Source of the DNA: Argentina anserina
Taxonomy: Eukaryota; Streptophyta; Magnoliopsida; Rosales; Rosaceae
NCBI RefSeq assembly: GCF_933775445.1
Contig: NW_026089493.1
Span: 248,001 to 312,000 of the forward strand
Direction of reading: 5' to 3'
DNA: 64,000 bases
Shown: positions 37,701 through 51,400 of the stretch, piece by piece
Numbering within the stretch: position 1 is the first letter of the stretch
How the letters are laid out: every line of letters starts with the position of its first letter
The notes under the pieces: model-generated
Database searches by the model: none
Told to the model about the DNA's origin: nothing
The model's input: only the letters and a program-made list of their open reading frames with translations
Translations under genes and position numbers: made by a program

Positions 37701-40700
37701 GTGTGGGAGCGTGTTTCTTTCAAACTAAGTAACTTTACATCGTTTGCGTATCTTTACTATTCCAATTGTGTATCTTTACATCGTTTGCGTATCATTACAA
37801 TTCCAATTGAATATCTTTTCATTTCTCGTTTGAGTATCTTTCTGTAAGGCTTTCTGATGCGAGTTTCTATTGAATTTGAGAGTTTTGCAAGTGTGGGAGC
37901 GTGTTTCTTTCAAACTGAGTATCTTTACATCGTTTGCGTATGTTTACTATTCCAATTGTGTATCTTTACATCGTTTGCGTATCTTTACTATTCCAATTGT
38001 GTATCTTTTCATTTCTCGTTTGAGTATCTTTCTGTAAGGCTTCTGATGCGAGTTTCTATTGTATTTGAGAGTTTTGCAAGTGTGGGAGTGTGTTTCTTTC
38101 AAACTAAGTATCTTTACATCGTTTGCGTATCTTTACTATTCCAATTGTGTATCTTTACATCGTTTGCGTATCTTTACTATTCCAAATGTGTTTCTTTACA
38201 TCGTTTGCGTATCTTTACTATTCCAATTGTGTATCTTTACATCGTTTGCGTATCTTTACTATTCCAATTGTGTATCTTTACATCGTTTGCGTATGTTTAC
38301 TATTCCAATTGTGTATCTTTACATCGTTTGCGTATCTTTACTATTCCAATTGTGTATCTTTTCATTTCTCGTTTGAGTATCTTTCTGTAAGGCTTCTGAT
38401 GCGAGTTTCTATTGTATTTGAGAGTTTTACAAGTGTGGGAGTGTGTTTCTTTCAAACTGAGTATCTTTACATCGTTTGCGTATCTTTACTATTCCAATTG
38501 TGTATCTTTACATCGTTTGCGTATCATTACAATTCCAATTGAGTATCTTTTCATTTCTCGTTTGAGTATCTTTCTGTAAGGCTTTCTGATGCGAGTTTCT
38601 ATTGAATTTGAGAGTTTTGCAAGTGTGGGAGTGTGTTTCTTTCAAACTGAGTATCTTTACATCGTTTGCGTATGTTTACTATTCCAATTGTGTATCTTTA
38701 CATCGTTTGCGTATCTTTACTATTCCAATTGTGTATCTTTTCATTTCTCGTTTGAGTATCTTTCTGTAAGGCTTCTGATGCGAGTTTCTATTGTAATTGA
38801 GAGTTTTGCAAGTGTGGGAGTGTGTTTCTTTCAATCTGAGTATCTTTACATCGTTTGCGTATCTTTACTATTCCAATTGTGTATCTTTTCATTTCTCGTT
38901 TGAGTATCTTTCTGTAAGGCTTCTGATGCGAGTTTCTATTGTATTTGAGAGTTTTGCAAGTGTGGGAGTGTGTTTCTTTCAAACTGAGTATCTTTACATC
39001 GTTTGGGTATCTTTACTATTCCAATTGTGTATCTTTTCATTTCTCGTTTGAGTATCTTTCTGTAAGACTTCTGATGCGAGTTTCTATTGTATTTGAGAGT
39101 TTTTCAAGTGTGGGAGTGTGTTTCTTTCAAACTGAGTATCTTTACATCGTTTGCGTATCTTTACTATTCCAATTGTGTATCTTTTCATTTCTCGTTTGAG
39201 TATCTTTCTGTAAGGCTTCTGATGCGAGTTTCTATTGTATTTGAGAGTTTTTCAAGTGTGGGAGTGTGTTTCTTTCAAACTGAGTATCTTTACATCGTTT
39301 GCGTATCTTTACTATTCCAATTGTGTATCTTTACATCGTTTGCGTATCATTACAATTCCAATTGAGTATCTTTTCATTTCTCGTTTGAGTATCTTTCTGT
39401 AAGGCTTTCTGATGCGAGTTTCTATTGAATTTGAGAGTTTTGCAAGTGTGGGAGCGTGTTTCTTTCAAACTGAGTATCTTTACATCGTTTGCGTATGTTT
39501 ACTATTCCAATTGTGTTTCTTTACATCGTTTGCGTATCTTTACTATTCCAATTGTGTATCTTTTCATTTCTCGTTTGAGTATCTTTCTGTAAGGCTTCTG
39601 ATGAGAGTTTCTATTGTATTTGAGAGTTTTGCAAGTGTGGGAGCGTGTTTCTTTCAAACTAAGTAACTTTACATCGTTTGCGTATCTTTACTATTCCAAT
39701 TGTGTATCTTTACATCGTTTGCGTATCATTACAATTCCAATTGAATATCTTTTCATTTCTCGTTTGAGTATCTTTCTGTAAGGCTTTCTGATGCGAGTTT
39801 CTATTGAATTTGAGAGTTTTGCAAGTGTGGGAGTGTGTTTCTTTCAAACTGAGTATCTTTACATCGTTTGCGTATGTTTACTATTCCAATTGTGTATCTT
39901 TACATCGTTTGCGTATCTTTACTATTCCAATTGTGTATCTTTTCATTTCTCGTTTGAGTATCTTTCTGTAAGGCTTCTGATGCGAGTTTCTATTGTATTT
40001 GAGAGTTTTGCAAGTGTGGGAGTGTGTTTCTTTCAAACTAAGTATCTTTACATCGTTTGCGTATCTTTACTATTCCAATTGTGTATCTTTACATCGTTTG
40101 CGTATCTTTACTATTCCAAATGTGTTTCTTTACATCGTTTGCGTATCTTTACTATTCCAATTGTGTATCTTTACATCGTTTGCGTATCTTTACTATTCCA
40201 ATTGTGTATCTTTACATCGTTTGCGTATGTTTACTATTCCAATTGTCTATCTTTACATCGTTTGCGTATCTTTACTATTCCAATTGTGTATCTTTTCATT
40301 TCTCGTTTGAGTATCTTTCTGTAAGGCTTCTGATGCGAGTTTCTATTGTATTTGAGAGTTTTACAAGTGTGGGAGTGTGTTTCTTTCAAACTGAGTATCT
40401 TTACATCGTTTGCGTATCTTTACTATTCCAATTGTGTATCTTTACATCGTTTGCGTATCATTACAATTCCAATTGAGTATCTTTTCATTTCTCGTTTGAG
40501 TATCTTTCTGTAAGGCTTTCTGATGCGAGTTTCTATTGAATTTGAGAGTTTTGCAAGTGTGGGAGTGTGTTTCTTTCAAACTGAGTATCTTTACATCGTT
40601 TGCGTATGTTTACTATTCCAATTGTGTATCTTTACATCGTTTGCGTATCTTTACTATTCCAATTGTGTATCTTTTCATTTCTCGTTTGAGTATCTTTCTG

Positions 40701-42456
40701 TAAGGCTTCTGATGCGAGTTTCGATTGTAATTGAGAGTTTTGCAAGTGTGGGAGTGTGTTTCTTTCAATCTGAGTATCTTTACATCGTTTGCGTATCTTT
40801 ACTATTCCAATTGTGTATCTTTTCATTTCTCGTTTGAGTATCTTTCTGTAAGGCTTCTGATGCGAGTTTCTATTGTATTTGATTGTTTTGCAAGTGTGGG
40901 AGTGTGTTTCTTTCAAACTGAGTATCTTTACATCGTTTGGGTATCTTTACTATTCCAATTGTGTATCTTTTCATTTCTCGTTTGAGTATCTTTCTGTAAG
41001 GCTTCTGATGCGAGTTTCTATTGTATTTGAGAGTTTTTCAAGTGTGGGAGTGTGTTTCTTTCAAACTGAGTATCTTTACATCGTTTGCGTATCTTTACTA
41101 TTCCAATTGTGTATCTTTTCATTTCTCGTTTGAGTATATTTCTGTAAGGCTTCTGATGCGAGTTTCTATTGTATTTGAGAGTTTTTCAAGTGTGGGAGTG
41201 TGTTTCTTTCAAACTGAGTATCTTTACATCGTTTGCGTATCTTTACTATTCCAATTGTGTATCTTTACATCGTTTGCGTATCATTACAATTCCAATTGAG
41301 TATCTTTTCATTTCTCGTTTGAGTATCTTTCTGTAAGGCTTTCTGATGCGAGTTTCTATTGAATTTGAGAGTTTTGCAAGTGTGGGAGTGTGTTTCTTTC
41401 AAACTGAGTATCTTTACATCGTTTGCGTATGTTTACTATTCCAATTGTGTTTCTTTACATCGTTTGCGTATCTTTACTATTCCAATTGTGTATCTTTTCA
41501 TTTCTCGTTTGAGTATCTTTCTGTAAGGCTTCTGATGAGAGTTTCTATTGTATTTGAGAGTTTTGCAAGTGTGGGAGCGTGTTTCTTTCAAACTAAGTAA
41601 CTTTACATCGTTTGCGTATCTTTACTATTCCAATTGTGTATCTTTACATCGTTTGCGTATCATTACAATTCCAATTGAATATCTTTTCATTTCTCGTTTG
41701 AGTATCTTTCTGTAAGGCTTTCTGATGCGAGTTTCTATTGAATTTGAGAGTTTTGCAAGTGTGGGAGCGTGTTTCTTTCAAACTGAGTATCTTTACATCG
41801 TTTGCGTATGTTTACTATTCCAATTGTGTATCTTTACATCGTTTGCGTATCTTTACTATTCCAATTGTGTATCTTTTCATTTCTCGTTTGAGTATCTTTC
41901 TGTAAGGCTTCTGATGCGAGTTTCTATTGTATTTGAGAGTTTTGCAAGTGTGGGAGTGTGTTTCTTTCAAACTAAGTATCTTTACATCGTTTGCGTATCT
42001 TTACTATTCCAATTGTGTATCTTTACATCGTTTGCGTATCTTTACTATTCCAAATGTGTTTCTTTACATCGTTTGCGTATCTTTACTATTCCAATTGTGT
42101 ATCTTTACATCGTTTGCGTATCTTTACTATTCCAATTGTGTATCTTTACATCGTTTGCGTATGTTTACTATTCCAATTGTGTATCTTTACATCGTTTGCG
42201 TATCTTTACTATTCCAATTGTGTATCTTTTCATTTCTCGTTTGAGTATCTTTCTGTAAGGCTTCTGATGCGAGTTTCTATTGTATTTGAGAGTTTTACAA
42301 GTGTGGGAGTGTGTTTCTTTCAAACTGAGTATCTTTACATCGTTTGCGTATCTTTACTATTCCAATTGTGTATCTTTACATCGTTTGCGTATCATTACAA
42401 TTCCAATTGAGTATCTTTTCATTTCTCGTTTGAGTATCTTTCTGTAAGTCTTTCTG
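34721..42456. repeat. Four tandem 1934-bp higher-order repeats (type Z)
   Basis: Copies start at 34721, 36655, 38589 and 40523, each exactly 1934 bp apart. Every copy has ten composite units: 189, 148, 148, 148, 190, 189, 190, 189, 353 and 190 bp. The 353-bp unit holds six consecutive A-B pairs. Copies 2 and 4 share a D variant TTGATTGTTTTG (about 37014 and 40882) that copies 1 and 3 lack. Copies 1 and 3 share a B-to-A junction TTGTCTATC (about 36376 and 40244). The repeat therefore has a dimeric super-period of 3868 bp. An X-type copy follows at 42457. Confidence 0.92.
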
Positions 42457-45400
42457 ATGCGAGTTTCTATTGAATTTGAGAGTTTTGCAAGTGTGGGAGT
42501 GTGTTTCTTTCAAACTGAGTATCTTTACATCGTTTGCGTATGTTTACTATTCCAATTGTGTATCTTTACATCGTTTGCGTATCTTTACTATTCCAATTGT
42601 GTATCTTTTCATTTCTCGTTTGAGTATCTTTCTGTAAGGCTTCTGATGCGAGTTTCTATTGTAATTGAGAGTTTTGCAAGTGTGGGAGTGTGTTTCTTTC
42701 AATCTGAGTATCTTTACATCGTTTGCGTATCTTTACTATTCCAATTGTGTATCTTTTCATTTCTCGTTTGAGTATCTTTCTGTAAGGCTTCTGATGCGAG
42801 TTTCTATTGTATTTGATTGTTTTGCAAGTGTGGGAGTGTGTTTCTTTCAAACTGAGTATCTTTACATCGTTTGCGTATCTTTACTATTCCAATTGTGTAT
42901 CTTTTCATTTCTCGTTTGAGTATCTTTCTGTAAGGCTTCTGATGCGAGTTTCTATTGTATTTGAGAGTTTTTCAAGTGTGGGAGTGTGTTTCTTTCAAAC
43001 TGAGTATCTTTACATCGTTTGCGTATCTTTACTATTCCAATTGTGTATCTTTACATCGTTTGCGTATCATTACAATTCCAATTGAGTATCTTTTCATTTC
43101 TCGTTTGAGTATCTTTCTGTAAGGCTTTCTGATGCGAGTTTCTATTGTATTTGAGAGTTTTGCAAGTGTGGGAGTGTGTTTCTTTCAAACTGAGTATCTT
43201 TACATCGTTTGCGTATGTTTACTATTCCAATTGTGTTTCTTTACATCGTTTGCGTATCTTTACTATTCCAATTGTGTATCTTTTCATTTCTCGTTTGAGT
43301 ATCTTTCTGTAAGGCTTCTGATGAGAGTTTCTATTGTATTTGAGAGTTGTGCAAGTGTGGGAGCGTGTTTCTTTCAAACTAAGTAACTTTACATCGTTTG
43401 CGTATCTTTACTATTCCAATTGTGTATCTTTACATCGTTTGCGTATCATTACAATTCCAATTGAATATCTTTTTATTTCTCGTTTGAGTATCTTTCTGTA
43501 AGGCTTTCTGATGCGAGTTTCTATTGAATTTGAGAGTTTTGCAAGTGTGGGAGCGTGTTTCTTTCAAACTGAGTATCTTTACATCGTTTGCGTATCTTTA
43601 CTATTCCAATTGTGTATCTTTACATCGTTTGCGTATCATTACAATTCCAATTGAGTATCTTTTCATTTCTCGTTTGAGTATCTTTCTGTAAGGCTTTCTG
43701 ATGCGAGTTTCTATTGAATTTCAGAGTTTTGCAAGTGTGGGAGTGTGTTTCGTTCAAACTGAGTATCTTTACATCGTTTGCGTATGTTTACTATTCCAAT
43801 TGTGTATCTTTACATCGTTTGCGTATCTTTACTATTCCAAATGTGTATCTTTTCATTTCTCGTTTGAGTATCTTTCTGTAAGGCTTCTGATGCGAGTTTC
43901 TATTGTATTTGAGAGTTTTGCAAGTGTGGGAGTGTGTTTCTTTCAAACTAAGTATCTTTACATCGTTTGCGTATCTTTACTATTCCAATTGTGTATCTTT
44001 ACATCGTTTGCGTATCTTTACTATTCCAAATGTGTATCTTTACATCGTTTGCGTATCTTTACTATTCCAATTGTGTATCTTTACATCGTTTGCGTATCTT
44101 TACTATTCCAATTGTGTATCTTTACATCGTTTGCGTATGTTTACTATTCCAATTGTGTATCTTTACATCGTTTGCGTATCTTTACTATTCCAATTGTGTA
44201 TCTTTTCATTTCTCGTTTGAGTATCTTTCTGTAAGGCTTCTGATGCGAGTTTCTATTGTATTTGAGAGTTTTGCAAGTGTGGGAGTGTGTTTCTTTCAAA
44301 CTGAGTATCTTTACATCGTTTGCGTATCTTTACTATTCCAATTGTGTATCTTTACATCGTTTGCGTATCATTACAATTCCAATTGAGTATCTTTTCATTT
44401 CTCGTTTGAGTATCTTTCTGTAAGGCTTTCTGATGCGAGTTTCTATTGAATTTGAGAGTTTTGCAAGTGTGGGAATGTGTTTCTTTCAAACTGAGTATCT
44501 TTACATCGTTTGCGTATGTTTACTATTCCAATTGTGTATCTTTACATCGTTTGCGTATCTTTACTATTCCAATTGTGTATCTTTTCATTTCTCGTTTGAG
44601 TATCTTTCTGTAAGGCTTCTGATGCGAGTTTCTATTGTAATTGAGAGTTTTGCAAGTGTGGGAGTGTGTTTCTTTCAATCTGAGTATCTTTACATCGTTT
44701 GCGTATCTTTACTATTCCAATTGTGTATCTTTTCATTTCTCGTTTGAGTATCTTTCTGTAAGGCTTCTGATGCGAGTTTTTATTGTATTTGAGAGTTTTG
44801 CAAGTGTGGGAGTGTGTTTCTTTCAAACTGAGTATCTTTACATCGTTTGGGTATCTTTACTATTCCAATTGTGTATCTTTTCATTTCTCGTTTGAGTATC
44901 TTTCTGTAAGGCTTCTGATGCGAGTTTCTATTGTATTTGAGAGTTTTTCAAGTGTGGGAGTGTGTTTCTTTCAAACTGAGTATCTTTACATCGTTTGCGT
45001 ATCTTTACTATTCCAATTGTGTATCTTTACATCGTTTGCGTATCATTACAATTCCAATTGAGTATCTTTTCATTTCTCGTTTGAGTATCTTTCTGTAAGG
45101 CCTTCTGATGCGAGTTTCTATTGAATTTGAGAGTTTTGCAAGTGTGGGAGCGTGTTTCTTTCAAACTGAGTATCTTTACATCGTTTGCGTATGTTTACTA
45201 TTCCAATTGTGTTTCTTTACATCGTTTGCGTATCTTTACTATTCCAATTGTGTATCTTTTCATTTCTCGTTTGAGTATCTTTCTGTAAGGCTTCTGATGA
45301 GAGTTTCTATTGTATTTGAGAGTTTTGCAAGTGTGGGAGCGTGTTTCTTTCAAACTAAGTAACTTTACATCGTTTGCGTATCTTTACTATTCCAATTGTG

Positions 45401-48400
45401 TATCTTTACATCGTTTGCGTATCATTACAATTCCAATTGAATATCTTTTCATTTCTCGTTTGAGTATCTTTCTGTAAGGCTTTCTGATGCGAGTTTCTAT
45501 TGAATTTGAGAGTTTTGCAAGTGTGGGAGCGTGTTTCTTTCAAACTGAGTATCTTTACATCGTTTGCGTATGTTTACTATTCCAATTGTGTATCTTTACA
45601 TCGTTTGCGTATCTTTACTATTCCAATTGTGTATCTTTTCATTTCTCGTTTGAGTATCTTTCTGTAAGGCTTCTGATGCGAGTTTCTATTGTATTTGAAA
45701 GTTTTGCAAGTGTGGAAGTGTGTTTCTTTCAAACTGAGTATCTTTACATCCTTTGCGTATCTTTACTATTCCAATTGTGTATCTTTACATCGTTTGCGTA
45801 TCATTACAATTCCAATTGAGTATCTTTTCATTTCTCGTTTGAGTATCTTTCTGTAAGGCTTTCTGATGCGAGTTTCTATTGAATTTGAGAGTTTTGCAAG
45901 TGTGGGAGCGTGTTTCTTTCAAACTGAGTATCTTTACATCGTTTGCGTATGTTTACTATTCCAATTGTGTATCTTTACATCGTTTGCGTATCTTTACTAT
46001 TCCAATTGTGTATCTTTTCATTTCTCGTTTGAGTATCTTTCTGTAAGGCTTCTGATGCGAGTTTCTATTGTAATTGAGAGTTTTGCAAATGTGGGAGTGT
46101 GTTTCTTTCAATCTGAGTATCTTTACATCGTTTGCGTATCTTTACTATTCCAATTGTGTATCTTTTCATTTCTCGTTTGACTATCTTTCTGTAAGGCTTC
46201 TGATGCGAGTTTCTATTGTATTTGAGAGTTTTGCAAGTGTGGGAGTGTGTTTCTTTCAAACTGAGTATCTTTACATCGTTTGCGTATCTTTACTATTCCA
46301 ATTGTGTATCTTTACATCGTTTGCGTATCATTACAATTCCAATTGAGTATCTTTTCATTTCTCGTTTGAGTATCTTTCTGTAAGGCTTTCTGATGCGAGT
46401 TTCTATTGAATTTGAGAGTTTTGCAAGTGTGGGAGTGTGTTTCTTTCAAACTGAGTATCTTTACATCGTTTGCGTATCTTTACTATTCCAATTGTGTATC
46501 TTTACATCGTTTGCGTATCATTACAATTCCAATTGAGTATCTTTTCATTTCTCGTTTGAGTATCTTTCTGTAAGGCTTTCTGATGCGAGTTTCTATTGAA
46601 TTTGAGAGTTTTGCAAGTGTGGGAGCGTGTTTCTTTCAAACTGAGTATCTTTACATCGTTTGCGTATGTTTACTATTCCAATTGTGTTTCTTTACATCGT
46701 TTGCGTATCTTTACTATTCCAATTGTGTATCTTTTCATTTCTCGTTTGAGTATCTTTCTGTAAGGCTTCTGATGAGAGTTTCTATTGTATTTGAGAGTTT
46801 TGCAAGTGTGGGAGCGTGTTTCTTTCAAACTAAGTAACTTTACATCGTTTGCGTATCTTTACTATTCCAATTGTGTATCTTTACATCGTTTGCGTATCAT
46901 TACAATTCCAATTGAATATCTTTTCATTTCTCGTTTGAGTATTTTTCTGTAAGGCTTTCTGATGCGAGTTTCTATTGAATTTGAGAGTTTTGCAAGTGTG
47001 GGAGCGTGTTTGTTTCAAACTGAGTATCTTTACATCGTTTGCGTATCTTTACTATTCCAATTGTGTATCTTTACATCGTTTGCGTATCATTACAATTCCA
47101 ATTGAGTATCTTTTCATTTCTCGTTTGAGTATCTTTCTGTAAGGCTTTCTGATGCGAGTTTCTATTGAATTTCAGAGTTTTGCAAGTGTGGGAGTGTGTT
47201 TCGTTCAAACTGAGTATCTTTACATCGTTTGCGTATGTTTACTATTCCAATTGTGTATCTTTACATCGTTTGCGTATCTTTACTATTCCAAATGTGTATC
47301 TTTTCATTTCTCGTTTGAGTATCTTTCTGTAAGGCTTCTGATGCGAGTTTCTATTGTATTTGAGAGTTTTGCAAGTGTGGGAGTGTGTTTCTTTCAAACT
47401 AATTATCTTTACATCGTTTGCGTATCTTTACTATTCCAATTGTGTATCTTTACATCGTTTGCGTATCTTTACTATTCCAAATGTGTATCTTTACATCGTT
47501 TGCGTATATTTACTATTCCAATTGTGTATCTTTACATCGTTTGCGTATCTTTACTATTCCAATTGTGTATCTTTACATCGTTTGCGTATGTTTACTATTC
47601 TAATTGTGTATCTTTACATCGTTTGCGTATCTTTACTATTCCAATTGTGTATATTTTCATTTCTCGTTTGAGTATCTTGCTGTAAGGCTTCTGATGCGAG
47701 TTTCTATTGTATTTGAGAGTTTTGCAAGTGTGGGAGTGTGTTTCTTTCAAACTGAGTATCTTTACATCGTTTGCGTATCTTTACTATTCCAATTGTGTAT
47801 CTTTACATCGTTTGCGTATCATTACAATTCCAATTGAGTATCTTTTCATTTCTCGTTTGAGTATCTTTCTGTAAGGCTTTCTGATGCGAGTTTCTAATGA
47901 ATTTGAGAGTTTTGCAAGTGTGGGAGTGTGTTTCTTTCAAACTGAGTATCTTTACATCGTTTGCGTATGTTTACTATTCCAATTGTGTATCTTTACATCG
48001 TTTGCGTATCTTTACTATTCCAATTGTGTATCTTTTCATTTCTCGTTTGAGTATCTTTCTGTAAGGCTTCTGATGCGAGTTTCTATTGTAATTGAGAGTT
48101 TTGCAAGTGTGGGAGTGTGTTTCTTTCAATCTGAGTATCTTTACATCGTTTGCGTATCTTTACTATTCCAATTGTGTATCTTTTCATTTCTCGTTTGAGT
48201 ATCTTTCTGTAAGGCTTCTGATGCGAGTTTCTATTGTATTTGAGAGTTTTGCAAGTGTGGGAGTGTGTTTCTTTCAAACTGAGTATCTTTACATCGTTTG
48301 GGTATCTTTACTATTCCAATTGTGTATCTTTTCATTTCTCGTTTGAGTATCTTTCTGTAAGGCTTCTGATGCGAGTTTCTATTGTATTTGAGAGTTTTTC

Positions 48401-51400
48401 AAGTGTGGGAGTGTGTTTCTTTCAAACTGAGTATCTTTACATCGTTTGCGTATCTTTACTATTCCAATTGTGTATCTTTACATCGTTTGCGTATCATTAC
48501 AATTCCAATTGAGTATCTTTTCATTTCTCGTTTGAGTATCTTTCTGTAAGGCTTTCTGATGCGAGTTTCTATTGAATTTGAGAGTTTTGCAAGTGTGGGA
48601 GCGTGTTTCTTTCAAACTGAGTATCTTTACATTGTTTGCGTATGTTTACTATTCCAATTGTGTTTCTTTACATCGTTTGCGTATCTTTACTATTCCAATT
48701 GTGTATCTTTTCATTTCTCTTTTGAGTATCTTTCTGTAAGGCTTCTGATGCGAGTTTCTATTGTATTTGAGTGTTTTGCAAGTGTGGGAGCGTGTTTCTT
48801 TCAAACTAAGTAACTTTACATCGTTTGCGTATCTTTACTATTCCAATTGTGTATCTTTACATCGTTTGCGTATCATTACAATTCCAATTGAATATCTTTT
48901 CATTTCTCGTTTGAGTATCTTTCTGTAAGGCTTTCTGATGCGAGTTTCTATTGAATTTGAGAATTTTGCAAGTGTGGGAGCGTGTTTCTTTCAAACTGAG
49001 TATCTTTACATCGTTTGCGTATCTTTATTATTCCAATTGTGTATCTTTACATCGTTTGCGTATCATTACAATTCCAATTGAGTATCTTTTCATTTCTCGT
49101 TTGAGTATCTTTCTGTAAGGCTTCTGATGCCAGTTTCTATTGTATTTCAGAGTTTTGCAAGTGTGGGAGCGTGTTTCTTTCAAACTGAGTATCTTTACAT
49201 AGTTTGCGTATGTTTACTATTCCAATTGTGTTTCTTTACATCGTTTGCGTATCTTTACTATTCCAATTGTGTATCTTTTCATTTCTCGTTTGAGTATCTT
49301 TCTGTAAGGCTTCTGATGCGAGTTTCTATTGTATTTGAGAGTTTTGCAAGTGTGGGAGCGTGTTTCTTTCAAACTAAGTAACTTTACATCGTTTGCGTAT
49401 CTTTACTATTCCAATTGTGTATCTTTACATCGTTTGCGTATCATTACAATTCCAATTGAATATCTTTTCATTTCTCGTTTGAGTATCTTTCTGTAAGGCT
49501 TTCTGATGCGAGTTTCTATTGAATTTGAGAGTTTTGCAAGTGTGGGAGCGTGTTTCTTTCAAACTGAGTATCTTTACATCGTTTGCGTATCTTTATTATT
49601 CCAATTGTGTATCTTTACATCGTTTGCGTATCATTACAATTCCAATTGAGTATCTTTTCATTTCTCGTTTGAGTATCTTTCTGTAAGGCTTTCTGATGCG
49701 AGTTTCTATTGAATTTCAGAGTTTTGCAAGTGTGGGAGTGTGTTTCGTTCAAACTGAGTATCTTTACATCGTTTGCGTATGTTTACTATTCCAATTGTGT
49801 ATCTTTACATCGTTTGCGTATCTTTACTATTCGAAATGTGTATCTTTTCATTTCTCGTTTGAGTATCTTTCTGTAAGGCTTCTGATGCGAGTTTCTATTG
49901 TATTTGAGAGTTTTGCAAGTGTGGGAGTGTGTTTCTTTCAAACTAAGTATCTTTACATCGTTTGCGTATCTTTACTATTGCAAATGTGTATCTTTACATC
50001 GTTTGCGTATCTTTACTATTCCAATTGTGTATCTTTACATCGTTTGCGTATCTTTACTATTCCAATTGTGTATCTTTACATCGTTTGCGTATGTTTACTA
50101 TTCCAATTGTGTATCTTTACATCGTTTGCGTATCTTTACTATTCCAATTGTGTATCTTTTCATTTCTCGTTTGAGTATCTTTCTGTAAGGCTTCTGATGC
50201 GAGTTTCTATTGTAATTGAGAGTTTTGCAAGTGTGGGAGTGTGTTTCTTTCAATCTGAGTATCTTTACATCGTTTGCGTATCTTTACTATTCCAATTGTG
50301 TATCTTTTCATTTCTCGTTTGAGTATCTTTCTGTAAGGCTTCTGATGCGAGTTTCTATTGTATTTGAGAGTTTTGCAAGTGTGGGAGTGTGTTTCTTTCA
50401 AACTGAGTATCTTTACATCGTTTGGATATCTTTACTATTCCAATTGTGTATCTTTTCATTTCTCGTTTGAGTATCTTTCTGTAAGGCTTTCTGATGCGAG
50501 TTTCTATTGAATTTGAGAGTTTTGCAAGTGTGGGAGCGTGTTTCTTTCAAACTGAGTATCTTTACATCGTTTGCGTATGTTTACTATTCCAATTGTGTAT
50601 TTTTACATCGTTTGCCATTCTTTACTATTCCAATTGTGTATCTTTTCATTTCTCGTTTCAGTATCTTACTGTAAGGCTTCTGATGCGAGTTTCTATTGTA
50701 TTTGAGAGTTTTGCAAGTGTGGGAGTGTGTTTCTTTCAATCTGAGTATCTTTACATCGTTTGCGTATCTTTACTATTCCAATTGTGTATCTTTTCATTTC
50801 TCGTTTGAGTATCTTTCTGTAAGGCTTCTGATGCGAGTTTCTATTGTATTTAAGAGTTTTGCAAGTGTGGGAGCGTGTTTCTTTCAAACTAAGTAACTTT
50901 ACATCGTTTGCGTATCTTTACTATTCCAATTGTGTATCTTTACATCGTTTGCGTATCATTACAATTCCAATTGAATATCTTTTCATTTCTCGTTTGAGTA
51001 TCTTTCTGTAAGGCTTTCTGATGCGAGTTTCTATTGAATTTGAGAGTTTTGCAAGTGTGGGAGCGTGTTTCTTTCAAACTGAGTATCTTTACATCGTTTG
51101 CGTATGTTTACTATTCCAATTGTGTATCTTTACATCGTTTGCGTATCTTTACTATTCCAATTGTGTATCTCTTCATTTCTCGTTTGAGTATCTTTCTGTA
51201 AGGCTTCTGATGCGAGTTTCTATTGTATTTGAAAGTTTTGCAAGTGTGGAAGTGTGTTTCTTTCAATCTGAGTATCTTTACATCCTTTGCGTATCTTTAC
51301 TATTCCAATTGTGTATCTTTTCATTTCTCGTTTGAGTATCTTTCTGTAAGGCTTCTGATGCGAGTTTCTATTGTATTTGAGAGTTTTGCAAGTGTGGGAG

